From the NCBI GenBank assembly GCA_038025085.1, contig CM076147.1, forward strand, positions 10,802,501-10,866,500: a stretch of 64,000 nt of DNA, given 5' to 3'. The notes under the pieces are model-generated. The model saw only the letters and a list, made by a program, of their open reading frames with translations. It did not search any database and was not told where the DNA came from. Positions within the stretch are counted from its first letter, which is position 1. Every line of letters begins with the position of its first letter. This stretch comes from Tetragonia tetragonoides. Lineage: Eukaryota > Streptophyta > Magnoliopsida > Caryophyllales > Aizoaceae. The position numbers were made by a program, and so were the translations under genes. Of this stretch, positions 44,642 through 55,890 are shown one piece after another.

Positions 44642-45112
44642 TGGCATCGCGTAAAACCGCCCTTACAAGCTTATCACAGACCCAATAACCGACCATAGGG
44701 GCCTCCCATGTCCCCTAGGGGTCTCCAGTGCGATATAGGGCGAAAATATTAAGGTCGAAAACTTTGCGTCCGGAGGCCTAAAACACGTCCCCTAGAGCAT
44801 TCCCAGGGCCCGGTTGCCGTTTTCGCCCGAAATTTTGTCTGGGGCTCTATTATGGCCCTAGGGAACCCTCGATGCCTGGGGAGGGTCAACTTGATTCCCG
44901 AACTAAGATATCACACATGTCGCCCATTTTCGGGCCCTAACATTGGCATCGCGTAAAACCGTCCAACAAGCCTATCAGGGACCCAATAACAGACCATAGG
45001 GTCCGCCCATGTCCCCTAGAGGTCTCATGTGCGATATGGGGAGAAAATAATAACGTCGAAAAGTTTGCTCCCGGAGGCCCAAAACACGTCCCCTAGAGCA
45101 TTCCCGGGGTTT
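44642..45112. repeat. About 300-bp IGS repeats (unit 2, distal part)
   Basis: CACGTCCCCTAGAGCATTCCC at 44785 and 45086 (period 301). An uninterrupted CATTGGCATCGCGTAAAACC lies at 44941. It ends abruptly at about 45112, where 25S sequence begins. Confidence 0.87.
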
Positions 45113-45673
45113 ACCACGTTCGCGAGGACGACGCTCCCGGAAACCAGGGTTTAGCCGCCCTCCAAATCCGCATCGGTCAGCGCCCCAAGCCGATCGGCGG
45201 ACCGGCTGTTGGCCGTTCCTCATCCGACCGAGGTGGATCGCCGGTCCCTATCCGCTTCCCTCCCGACAATTCAAGCACTCTTTAACTCTCTTTTCAAAGT
45301 CCTTTCCATCTTTACCTCGCGGTACTTATTCGCTATCGGTCTCTCGCCAGTATTTAGCCTTGGAAGGAATTTACCGCCCTCTTAGGGCTGCATTCCCAAA
45401 CAACCTGACTCGGCGACAACGCCTCGTGGTGCGACAGGGTCCGGGCACAACGAGGCTCTCACCCTCTCTCGCGCCCCTTTCCAGGGGACTTGGGCTTGGT
45501 CCGTCGCAGAGGACGCTTCTCCACACTACAATTCGGACGGCGAGGCCGCCCGATTTTAAAGCTGGGCTCTTCCCGTTCGCTCGCCGCTACTAGGGGAATC
45601 CTTGTAAGTTTCTCTTCCTCCGCTTAATAATATCCTTAAACTCAGCGGGTAGCCCCGCCTGACATGGGGTCAC
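45113..45673 (-). rRNA. 25S rRNA gene, 5' 560 bp only
   Basis: The 5' end matches the start of plant 25S (GCGGGGCTACCCGCTGAGTT on minus near 45657-45638, then AAGCGGAGGAAGAGAAACTT). It ends in an expansion segment at about 45113 and is fused there to IGS repeat sequence, so about 2.8 kb of 25S is missing. The block CTGAGTTTAAGGATATTATT has substitutions relative to the near-invariant plant sequence. It is a truncated pseudogene. Confidence 0.9.
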
Positions 45674-45872
45674 AACGGTTGTGAGCTTTCGCTCGGGATC
45701 CTTCGAGCTTCCCTGGCGGCGTGCGTGCGCAGCGCGATCCGTGAGTTTTAATCCACCAATCGCTGCGGCTGCTTGTCGCCGGGGGCTGCCTATTTAGGCC
45801 AGCCGCGCCCGGTGAGGCACGGGAGGCCATCCTCCTTCCCCTCCCACGCGAGGTGGGTGGGGGAGACGTGAT
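45674..45872 (-). other. ITS2: Internal transcribed spacer 2
   Basis: Non-coding GC-rich spacer between 5.8S and 25S in the expected orientation. The length of about 200 bp is normal for angiosperms. Confidence 0.85.
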
Positions 45873-45934
45873 GTGTGACGCCCATGTAGACGTGCCCTCG
45901 GCCTGACGGCTTCGGGCGCAACTTGCGTTCAAAG

Positions 45935-46001
<67 letters not shown>

Positions 46002-46035
46002 TGAGAGCCAAGATATCTGTTGCCGAGAGGCGTTT
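45873..46035 (-). rRNA. 5.8S rRNA gene, degenerate
   Basis: About 163 bp, with the conserved angiosperm motifs CGATGAAGAACGTAGC, GAATTGCAGAATCC and TTTGAACGCA intact. The first 40 bases differ from the nearly invariant plant sequence at about four places (for example CAACAGATATCTTGGCTCTC), mostly G-to-A or C-to-T changes. That pattern fits a silenced, methylated pseudogene copy. Confidence 0.93.
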
Positions 46036-46265
46036 TGTAAGTATGTACAGGTGTCACGCCCAACGCCGGCAAACCGGACGCGGGAGGGCACTCTATGTGT
46101 TCATGTTCCTTGACGCTTTCCTTGTCGGGGTTTGTTGTTGTGCCGGGCGGCAGCCACGAGGAGCGCCCCCTGACTAGGGAAGGGGCTGTTACCCCAAGGG
46201 CCTTGAGAGCCCCTCACCGGAGTGATAAACGTGTTCACGGGTCGTTCTTCTAGGCAGGTTTCAAC
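46036..46265 (-). other. ITS1: Internal transcribed spacer 1
   Basis: About 230 bp between 18S and 5.8S. The conserved plant ITS1 core (GGCGC...AAGGAA class) is only partly recognisable: GGGGGCGCTCC and GACAAGGAAAGCG near 46165-46105 on minus. Confidence 0.85.
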
Positions 46266-46285
46266 AATGATCCTTCCGCAGGTTA

Positions 46286-46336
<51 letters not shown>

Positions 46337-46394
46337 ATGGACTTCTCGCGACGTCGCCGGCGGTGACCCGCCCACGTCGCCGCGATCTGAACAT

Positions 46395-46446
<52 letters not shown>

Positions 46447-46447
46447 A

Positions 46448-46506
<59 letters not shown>

Positions 46507-46803
46507 ACAATTGCATTGATCTATCCCCATCACGATGAATTTTCAATGATTACCCGGGCCTGTCGGCCAAGGCTATAGACTCGTTGAATACATCGGTGTA
46601 GCGTGCGTGTGGCCCAGAACATCTAAGGGCGTCACAGACCTGTTATTGCCTAAAACTTCCCGCGCCTGGAAGGCTATAGTCCCTCTAAGAAGCTAGCTGC
46701 GAAGGTATGACTCCGCATAGCTAGTTAGTTGGTTGAGGTCTCGTTCGTTAGCGGAATTAACCAGACAAATCGCTCCACCAACTAAGAACGGCGATGCACC
46801 ACC

Positions 46804-46836
<33 letters not shown>

Positions 46837-47056
46837 TAATCCTTACTATGTCTAGACGTTGTAAGTTTCCCGGTGTTGAGTCAAATTAAGCCGCTGGCTC
46901 CACTCTTGGTGGTGCCCTTCCATCAATTCCTTTAAGTTTCAGCCTTTCGACCATACTCCCTCCGGAACCCAAAAACATTGATTTCTAAAAAGGTGTCGGC
47001 GGCGTCCTATGAGTAACATCCGTTGATCCTTGGTCGGCATCGTTTATGGTTGAGAT

Positions 47057-47116
<60 letters not shown>

Positions 47117-48048
47117 AGTGGCAAATGCTTTCGCAATTGTTCGTCTTTCAAAAATCTAAGAATTTCACCTCTGACGATGAAATACGAATGCCCCCGACTG
47201 TTCCTGTTAATCACTACTTTGATCACGAAGGCCAACACAATAGGACCAGAATCATATGATGGTATCCCATGCTAATGTATCCAGAGCGTAGGCCTGCTTT
47301 GAGCACTCTAATTTCTTCAAAGTAACAGCGCCGGTGGCAGAACCCTGCCAATGAAGGCCAGGAGCGCATTGCCGGCAGAAGGAGCAGGACGACCGGTGCA
47401 CAACGCTAGGCGGACCGGTTGGCCCACCCCAAGGTCCCACTACGAGTTTTTAAGTGCAAAAACTTAAATATACGCTATTTGACTTAGAACTACCGCGGCT
47501 CCTGGCACCAGACTTGCCCTCCAATGGATCCTCCTTAAGGGATTTAGATTGTACTCATTCCAATTACCACAGTCAAAGAGCCCGGTATTTTTATTTATTG
47601 TCACTAACTACCCGTGTCAGGATTGGGTAATTTGCGCGCCTACTGCCTTCCTTTGATGAGGTAGCCGTTTCTCAGGCTCCCTAATCGAACCCTAATTCTC
47701 CGTCACCCGTCACCACCATGGAAGGCCACTATCCTACCATCGAAAGTTGATAGGGCTGAAATTTGAATGATGCGTCGCCGGCGCAAAGGCCGTGCGATCC
47801 GTCGAGTTATCATGAATCATCAGAGCAACAGGCAAAGCCCGCGTCGACCTTTTATCTAATAAATGCATCCCTTCCAGAAGTCGGGGTTTGTTGCATGTAT
47901 TAGCTCTAGAATTACTACGGTTATCCGAGTAGCAGGTACCATCAAACAAACTATAACTGATTTAATGAGCCATTCGCAGTTCATACTTACACATGCATGG
48001 CTTAATCTTTGAGACAAGCATATGACTACTAGCAGGATCAACCAGGTA
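46266..48048 (-). rRNA. 18S rRNA gene, full span but degenerate (unit 3)
   Basis: The 5' end TACCTGGTTGATCCTG is at 48048 and the 3' end AAGGTTAACCTGCGGAAGGA near 46270. The length of about 1783 bp is some 25 bp short of plant 18S. Deletions include about 8 bp near 47683 and about 18 bp near 47980, where unit 1 and the family have GTTTCACAGTCTAAATTAGT. The universal 530-loop reads GTGCCAGGAGCCGCGGTAG, two changes in an almost invariant block. The 3' end has GGTTAACC for GGTGAACC. The gene is uninterrupted by transposons but almost certainly non-functional. Confidence 0.93.
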
Positions 48049-48625
48049 GCACCATCAATCGACGCCGGACAAGTATGAGCCTTTCCGAGTGATCGGGAGG
48101 TCAACTCGCGCTAGACCGTTGTTCGTGTTGAGCGAAGATCGCTAGATTTGACAGCTAAGGCCTTTCGGACCCCTGTCCGCTTAGTGTTCTGCATCCTAGA
48201 GAACCGCTAGAGCACGCAACCCATGCCACAGCCGCACCGAAGGCTCGACGTGGGTGGACGACGTGCTGAGCTTGAGTGGTCAACCCGTCACCCTTGGGAG
48301 GATGCCGGACAATGATCTCATCTCTTCAGGGTCACGACTACCATCTTTAGGCATCAAACACAGGAAACCATGCTTCGTCCAAGGTAATTCGCTCCTGGAG
48401 CAATCGATGAAAAGGTCTTTGGGTGTGCGGTTGACTGAATGAGCAGGAACCTCGCCAACCCAAACGGACCGAGTGCCACTCACACGCCTTCAGAATTACT
48501 GCGCCAAAATCACCCTCGACGTACCCACGAAACTACATAGTAGCCCCATGGATGTCCGAGGGAGACCCCAACGAGCACAACGCTCGGCGTGAAAATCTCG
48601 ATGAAGGGACGTTCAATACCCACTC
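48049..48625 (-). other. 5' ETS (unit 3)
   Basis: Collinear with 5024-5585. It is the most complete of the three spacer copies. No coding potential beyond shadow frames. Confidence 0.75.
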
Positions 48626-49030
48626 GTCGGCTAGACGGCTCATCCCGAAAGAGATCACATCCATACGACGTTTATACCCACGCGCCGGCTAGACAGCCAA
48701 ATCCCGAAGGAGATTACATCCATCCGAATTCGGCTGGATGGCTCATCTCGAAGGAGATCACATCTTTCCGAAGTCGTCTGAATAGCTCGATCCTGAAGGA
48801 GATCACATCCATCCGACGGTTATACCCGTAAGCCGGCTAGATAGCTCATCCCGAAGGAGATCACATCCATCCGACGTTTATACCCACAAGCCGGCTAGAT
48901 AGCTCATCCCGAAGGAGATCACATCCATCCGACGTCGGTTGCATGGCTCATCCCGAAGGAGATCATATCTGTCCGACGTCGTCTGCATAGCTCGATCCCG
49001 AAGGAGATCACATCCGTCCAACATTTATAC
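48626..49030 (-). repeat. About 60-bp ETS/IGS subrepeats, about eight copies (unit 3)
   Basis: Same landmarks as 10991-11400, with both full-length and shortened units. Confidence 0.85.
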
Positions 49031-49304
49031 CCACATCGTAACTGTAAGCCATCGTCGACCTCCACAGCGCCCGAGTGGACGCGACATTACACAACTCGAC
49101 GCCTAGTAGGCGCTTCATGTCGCATCACGTCGCGTCCGTCTCCGGCTCCACCTCCGACTCCGGCATAGGAGGCTGGTGCTTGAGCCGAGCTGTCGTGGGT
49201 GTCCGGCTATGATGGCGCACGACTTGACACTACTCGGCGCCTGGTAGGCGCTTCATGTCGCGTTGCTTGCCTTCCTTCGCCCACAAGCACTCTGTCAACA
49301 AAAC

Positions 49305-49328
49305 TACCCCCTAAAGAGTCTTATAAGG
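49305..49328 (-). promoter_or_regulatory. Candidate RNA polymerase I promoter (unit 3)
   Basis: The block CCTTATAAGACTCTTTAGGG plus GGTA on minus is identical to unit 1. It lies about 1.26 kb upstream of the 18S 5' end. 49031-49304 before it is non-coding ETS with duplicated GCGCCTGGTAGGCGCTTCAT-like blocks. Inferred. Confidence 0.45.
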
Positions 49329-50508
49329 TTTATCGGTTCTCACAGGAGGAGTTATGCACAGTGCATAACTTTCATACTGGGGTTTTTGAGAGTTTGGATA
49401 ATTATTTTCCAAAAGTTCCACCTCAAACATTTTAAGTATATTATTAATTTACGGAAAAAAAAAACAAGGTAGCTGTTTAATTTAATTTTTAATTAAAAAA
49501 TAGGCTGAAAATTCGGAAATATATTGAAATAATATCAGAAAAATTACAAATCAGTTCAAAAAAATTGGGAAATATTTTTGAGACCTCACTTTAATTTTAG
49601 AAATAATTTTGAGACCTCACTCCTCATTCTTGAGGGTAGGAAATTCCGGCCCTCACCCATGCTTTTGGTGTTTTGGTTCTTACATTGGCATCCCGTAAAA
49701 ACGCAATTACAAGCCTATCATGGACCAGATAACCAACCCCGAGGGCTTCCCATATCCCTTAGGGATGTCCTGTGTGATATGGTTTTCGGCTTCCCGGGGC
49801 CCAGGTGTCATTTTTGCCCAAACATCTCCTATGGGTCTATCATGACCCTAGAGGACGCTAGGCGCTCCGGGAGGGTCATGCTTATCCCCGAACTCCGATA
49901 TCACCCATGACGCCGATATTCCGACCCTTACATTGGCATCGCGTAAAACCGCCCTTACAAGCCAATCAGGGACCCAGTAACCGACCCTGAGGGCCTCCCA
50001 TGTCCCCTATGGGTCTCCCGGGAGCGTCGTCCTCGCGAACGGGCCCAAAACACGTCCCCTAGGGCAACCCGGTTGTCGTTTTTGCTCGAAATTTTGTCGG
50101 GGAATCTATTATGGCCCTAGGGGACCCCCTGTGCCCCGGGAGGGTGAACTTGATTTCCGATCTCAGATATCACACATGTCTCCCATTTTCGGGCCCTAAC
50201 ATTGGCATCGCGTAAAACCGCCCTTACAAGCCAATCAAGGACCCAATAACTAACCCTAGGGCCTCCCATGTCCCCTATGGGTCTCCCGTGCGATATGGGA
50301 CGAAAATATTAACGTCGAAAAGTTTGCGTCTGGAGGCCCTAAACACGTCCCCTAGAGCATTCCCGGGACCCGGTTGCCATTTTCGCCTGAAGTTTTGACG
50401 GCGGCTCTATTATGGCCCTAGGGGACCCGCGGTGCCCCGGGAGGTTCACCTTGATTCCCGAACTCAGATATCACCCATGTCGCCCGTTTTCGGGCCCTAA
50501 CATTGCAA
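49329..50508. repeat. IGS of unit 3: AT-rich segment and about 300-bp repeats
   Basis: 49329-49600 is AT-rich and collinear with 5843-6119. The divergent first repeat is at 49620-49930. Standard repeats follow, with landmarks at 50051 and 50345, and uninterrupted target blocks at 49931 and 50200. A 24-bp piece of inverted 25S sequence replaces part of a repeat at 50018-50041. Confidence 0.85.
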
Positions 50509-50518
50509 TTGGCATCGC
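50509..50518. other. Left target-site duplication of LINE C
   Basis: TTGGCATCGC here and at 55881-55890. Immediately upstream the IGS reads CATTGCAATTGG instead of CATTGG, so six extra bases lie at the junction. Confidence 0.85.
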
Positions 50519-50601
50519 AATCGCGGCTTTCTCTCTCTAAAAATGCTCTCTGCTTCGGCCTCTCCAGCGCAAGCTCACCAATGAAACAGCGCTGAGTTCG
50601 A

Positions 50602-51994
50602 ATGGGGAAGAAGGAAAAAGCTAAGAGGGGAAAGGAAACTCAGATTGACGATGCGGGGAATTCAGGGAATAAACATTGTACCACGAAAATTGCAACCCCA
50701 AAACAAAAAAAATCAGAAATCATGAAAACCTAGATAGAGTCATGCGAAATCTTGCGGACGAATTGGAAGATTCTGAGGTAATGACGCCGGATATCCAAAA
50801 TGAAACCGTGCAGCGAATGGAACTAGCTCAGGAAAAGATCAATTTGTGGCTGTCAAAAATGAAGGAAAAGGCAAAATCACAAACCTCATCTGAATCGGAG
50901 GAAGAAGCACCGGAGCAAGAACAGCAACAGGAAGCTACAGATTTCGGTAAGGTTTCAGCTTGGGATAAATTTGACATATCTAAATTGAAAAATGCTGGCT
51001 TTAAATTGGATTATGTTACACCAAATTTGCATGATGGCAAACCAGTAGGGGAAATCAATTTAATGGATATTGAATCATAAATTGATTACTGGAACAAAGC
51101 CGTAGTGTGCTATGTTATGGGCTCTAAACCCCCAATTACAGTACTTAGTGGTTTCCTAAGAAGAATTTGGGGAAAAAAGGGATGAACAAGATAGCAAGTT
51201 TGAGAAATGGACTAGTTTTGGTTAGATTTGACTCCATGGAGCAACGAGATACAGTCATCCAGGAGGGGGTGTACCATTTTGATAACAAACCAATGATTGT
51301 TAGACCATGGTCAGAAAGCATAGACTATGAGCAAGAGGAACTCACCTCTGTACCAATCTGGGTTAAATTCCCGGAACTCAATGTCAAGTATTGGAATGCA
51401 GTGGGTTTGAGCAAAATCTCGAGCCTAATTGGGAGACCAATGATGGCAGACAGAAATACTGAGCTCAAAGTGGGAATACACTATGCTAGGGTGCTGATTG
51501 AAGTGCAAATAGGAGAGGAATACCCAGAGAAAGTGCATTTCAAGAATGAAAGGGGAAACATTGTGGAACAAGCAGTAGAATATGACTGGAAGCCAATTCT
51601 GTGCAACCACTGTAAACAATATGGCCACAGTGAAGCAGAATGCAGGAAAAAAAAGACCGTGTATGCACCTGTGCAACAAGAGCAAGTGCATACAAAGCCT
51701 GCACAGCAGGAAATCCCAAGGAATCAGCAATGGCAACCTGCAGGGAGAGGTAGAGGGAGAGCCTGGAATACAGGAAGAGGTGCAAGAACAGGAAAAGGCT
51801 ACTACAGACAAGTCCAGCAGGCCAAAACTGTTATGCAAAACAGTTTTGACATTCTGCAAAATCAAGAAGAAATACAGGAAAAACAAAAAGAACTGCCAGC
51901 ACCAGTAGGGGACCCTGAGCAACAAACAGAACAGAACCCAGAGGAGGTGCCACTGCATGGTAAGTCCCCCATCTTGACTGGTAGTCATGGATAG
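50602..51994 (+). pseudogene. LINE C ORF1: DUF4283-like Gag with CCHC zinc knuckle
   Basis: The probable start is ATG at 50602 (MGKKEKAKRGKETQ). The frame changes near an A-run at 50691-50698, stops at TAA 51078-51080, and changes again near a G/A run at 51170. The middle part (YWNKAVVCYVMGSKPPIT, then RNGLVLVRFDSMEQRD and KPMIVRPWSESIDYE) matches the DUF4283 type of plant L1 ORF1. A zinc knuckle CNHCKQYGHSEAEC (C-x2-C-x4-H-x4-C) lies at about 51600-51641, followed by a Gly/Arg/Gln-rich tail. ORF1 proteins bind element RNA. Its stop overlaps the ORF2 ATG (ATGGATAG, 51987-51994). Confidence 0.85.
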
Positions 51995-54900
51995 GGTACT
52001 AATTTGGAATGTCAGAGGCCTTAATGGCCCAAATAAACAGAGAGATGTTGCTCTCTTTTGCAAAAAAAAAATTTGTGGGTTGGTAGCTTTTCTTGAAACA
52101 AAAATCAGATTAGTTAACCTAGAAAAATACAAAAATTGTTTCATGCCAGGGTGGGAATCTTACAGTAATCACAGTGAGCATAGATTGGGTAGAATATGGT
52201 TAAGATGGCTACCAAGCATTTTTAATGTGGATATTTTATTCTCCTCTGTGCAAATGATTATCTGTAAAGTAGTAAATGTTGTGAAAAAAATGGAATTTGT
52301 GATGAGCTTTGTTTATGGCTTAAATGAAAAGGAGGAAAGGAGAGTACTATGGAAGGACTTAAATGATTATGCAATTAATTGCAACACCCCATGGTTTGTA
52401 GGGGGGGATTTCAATAATGTACTGTACCCCGAAAATAGAAAAGGTGGTGAACCAGTCACTTATGCAGAAATACAGGAATTTAAAGAGTGCATAGGAAAAT
52501 GTTTTCTCACTGAAATGGGGTGGTCATGGTGCCAATTTACTTGGAATAATAGACATGAAAAAGGGGGGAGAGTATATTCTAAAATTGATTGGGCTTTTGT
52601 AAACAGTTTATGGCTCCAGGAATTAGATCAATCAGAGCTTGTATTCCTTCCAGAGGGGGTCTCAGGCCACTCCCCAATCTGTCTGTCTCTCCATAGAGAA
52701 GTCACAAAAAAAACCATACCCTTTAAATACTTCAACATGTGGAGCCTCCACTCTGAATTTCAAGCTAAGGTGCAGCAAGCCTGGAATTTCAGAACACAAG
52801 GCACAAAAATGTTCAGAGTGTACCAAAAAATGAAAAAGGTGAGGAAAGTGCTAAAAAAGCTAAATAGTAATGAATTCACAGACATCCTGGCACAAGCAGA
52901 TACAGCCAGGATAGCCATGACTCAAGCACAGATTGAAGCAAATAATGAGCCACTAAATGAGTCAAGGCAACAGAGAGAATCACAGACCAGGAAAAAATAC
53001 AATGAGGTCAACATGGCAGCTGAAAACTTCCTACAGCAGAAAAGCAAGGCAAAGTGGATTCAATTAGGGGATGGAAACAATCAATTCTTCCATGCACTTA
53101 TGAAGCAAAGAAGGAATAACAACATAATTCAATCCATCAGGACACAGCAGGGTACCCTTTTGGAGGATCAGAATCTGGTTATGCAAGAATTTGTAAACTT
53201 CTACAAGGATATGCTGGGGGTAACAGGGGTCAGAACAAGAAAAGCTGAAGACAGATACTTCCAAGCAGGTCACAGACTAGACATCCACCAACAAATGAAC
53301 CTCATAGCCCCTGTGAATACAGAAGAGGTGAGAAAGGCAATGTTTGCAATTGATTGCAATAAAAGCCCGGGACCTGATGGCTTTGGATCAGGGTTCTTCA
53401 AAGAAGCATGGCCCATTGTAGGGGAAGAAGTAACTGGAGCTATAATTGATTTTTTTGAATCATCTAGAATGCTCAAGGAGGTAAATGCTACAAACATATG
53501 CCTTGTACAGAAGATACAAAACCCAGAAAAGGCATCAGATTTCAGACCAATAGCCTGCTGTAATACAATATACAAGTGCATAGCCAAGATCTTGTGTGGG
53601 AGACTGGCAGTAGTCCTCCCTGAGCTAGTGTCTGTCAACCAGGGAGCCTTTGTTGCACAGAGGTCCATTGTCAACAACATCATGATTTGTCAGGACCTTA
53701 TTAAGCATTATAACAGGAAACAATCGTCTCCTAGATGCTTAATGAAGATAGACATAAGGAAGGCATATGACACAATTCACTGGGGATTTGTGAAGGAAAT
53801 GCTGCAAGGGTATGGATTCCCTGTAAAATTCAGTGGTTGGATACTTCAGTGCATCAAAACAGCAAGCTTCAGTATTAATATAAATGGGGAAACACATGGA
53901 CACTTTATTGCTAAACGTGGCATCAGACAAGGTGACCCCATCTCCCCATTAATATTTGTACTGGTAATGGAATATTTGTCAAGAAAACTGAAAATAGCAT
54001 GCATGGACACGACCTTCAGCTGGCACCCCATGTGCAAAGAGCTAGCACTAAGTCATTTGTGTTTTGCAGATGACTTAATGTGCTTCTGTAAAGCAGACAC
54101 AGCATCTGTGAGCATAATGATGAACAACATAAATCATTTCTCAAAAGCAACAGGCCTGTATGCAAACAAGGAGAAATCAAACATTTACATAGCAGGGGCG
54201 GATGAACAAAGGAAAAATGCACTGTTACAGCTCTCAGGCTTCAGAGAGGGTACCTTGCCCATGAGATACCTAGGGGTCCCACTGTCCCCTTCAAAATGGA
54301 GCAAAATAGATTGTGAATGTCTGGTGGATAAAATGTCAAAGAAGTTGCAAATTTGGGCTTCAAGGAACCTTTCATATGCAGGAAGAGTCCAACTAATAAA
54401 CTCTGTTTTTATTCTCCATTCATGTATACTGGTCTAGTATCTTCATAATGCCAACTGGAGTACTGAAAAGTGTGGAGCAAAAGTGTAGATTTTTCTTGTG
54501 GGGGACAACTGAGCAGAAACACAAGACAAGCTCGGTGGCGTGGGATATGGTATGTAGACCAAGAAACAACGGAGGACTTAATGTCAAGAACTGCAAATGG
54601 TTCAATATAGCCCTGAATGGCAAGCATATCTGGGATATTGCAACAAAAAAAGACACTCTGTGGGTGAGATGGATCAATGGGGTGTACCTGAAAGGTGTTA
54701 ACATCTGGAACTATGCTCCAGTATGGGGCACCAGCTGGTACTGGAACAAACTGAACAAGATCAAAAGCTACTTCCAGGGGCAATACACAGCAAGGGGGGT
54801 TTGGAAATTTAGTTCTGATGGTATATACTCTGCTGGAAGTGGATACAGAATGCTACAGGGTAATATGACAAAATGCAGGCATGCAGATTTGATATGGGGA

Positions 54901-55383
54901 AAGATATCCATGCCTAGACATAGCTTTTGCCTATGGCTAGCCCAAATGGATAGACTGTTAACAAAGGACAGACTACAGAGAATGGGATTTCTGAATGGGG
55001 ATGCTTTGTGCTACCTGTGCAAGCAGGAACCAGAGGAACACAACCACCTGTTCTTCAAATGCAAAGTGTCAGCTGCAATCCTGGAACAGTTAAGGGCATG
55101 GTTACAAATCTCAGCAACAGCAAGTACAATCCAGGGGATGTTTAACTGGATCAGCAGGCAGAAATGCTCGAGACTCAGAAAGGAAATATATGCATCAGGG
55201 TTAGCAGCAGCAGTATACTGGGTGTGGAGATGCAGGAATACCCACTATGCTGGCAAAGGCAATATACCAGTTCCGCAGATCATACTACAGGTTCAGCAAG
55301 CAGTCAGATGCAGAATTCAACAATGCTGCAACAGCAAAAAGAAGATCTCCAGCAGGGACAAGAGCTGGATAGGGGAAATATAG
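51987..55383 (+). pseudogene. LINE C ORF2: endonuclease, reverse transcriptase, zf-RVT
   Basis: 816 codons are open to 54437. A 1-base insertion near 54405-54420 then shifts the frame, and the rest is at 54448-55383. An apurinic-type endonuclease occupies residues 1-235 (WNVRGLNGP, LETKI at about 36, GGDFNN at about 140, SKIDWAFVN, and SGHSP at about 226 where the family has SDH). RT covers about 440-760 (SPGPDGFGSGFFKEAW, RKAYDTIHWGF, RQGDPISPLIF, catalytic FADD at about 692). The distal part has the reverse-transcriptase zinc-binding domain (MPRHSFCLWLAQMDRLLTKD, CYLCKQEPEEHNHLFFKC). No RNase H is seen. It performs target-primed reverse transcription in intact elements. Confidence 0.93.
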
Positions 55384-55864
55384 ACTGAAGTTAGAAGATT
55401 ATGCAGCAGGGTTCAGCAGTTCAGAAATACAAAAGATTCAGCAGGGGATCAGCAGCAGGCTGCTGAAGATAGACAGAATGAGGGATCAAAGAATATGCAG
55501 CAGACCTGAAAGGCCAGGAAACAGCTGTCTCCGGAAGGAGTCAGTAGCAGGTTGCTGTGGAGCAGTGAAGAACAAAGCAGCAGGTTTCTGAAAACAAGCA
55601 GGAATCTGAGTGAGTAATGGAACAGACTGCAGCAGAGCTGAAAAGCTAGAAGAATAATGTTTTAGCTTATTATGTATTTGTATTTGTGTTGTAAGTCAGG
55701 AAATGATTTTGTATTTTGTATGTACTTATAGATATAGTTTGTAAGGTAGTAAAGGGATGTAGAAAAAAGGAACCCTACCTAGTAGGTGGCCTTGGATCTG
55801 CACTGCCTATGGGCTGTAATCGTGTTGCTTTACAGTGAGCAATAATACAATTCTGACTTGCACC
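55384..55864 (+). other. LINE C 3' untranslated region
   Basis: Rich in CAGCAG-type triplets. It ends with a block shared by LINEs B and D (GGTGGCCTTGGATCTGCACT, then GAGCAATAATACAATTCTGA, CTTGCACC) before the poly(A). The shared end is likely what the reverse transcriptase recognises. Confidence 0.7.
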
Positions 55865-55878
55865 AAAAAAAAAAAAAA

Positions 55879-55890
55879 CATTGGCATCGC
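55879..55890. other. Shared target-site block between LINE C and LINE D
   Basis: CATTGGCATCGC. It is the right flank of LINE C and the left flank of LINE D, and is repeated after LINE D at 58651-58662. Confidence 0.92.

Larger units (their letters stand above)
50519..55878 (+). mobile_element. LINE C: near full-length L1-type non-LTR retrotransposon
   Basis: Order: a short 5' untranslated region, ORF1 (nucleic-acid-binding, broken), ORF2 (endonuclease-RT-zinc finger, one frameshift), a 3' untranslated region of about 480 bp, and a poly(A) of 14 at 55865-55878. At 5.36 kb the size fits plant L1 elements. The flanks TTGGCATCGC lie on both sides. The insertion point is after GGCATCGC of the 300-bp IGS repeat, as for LINEs B and D. 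Confidence 0.94.

Noticed and set aside
51425..52144. 239-codon minus-strand frame opposite LINE C ORF1/ORF2
   Set aside because: Shadow of the LINE coding region; no recognisable domain.
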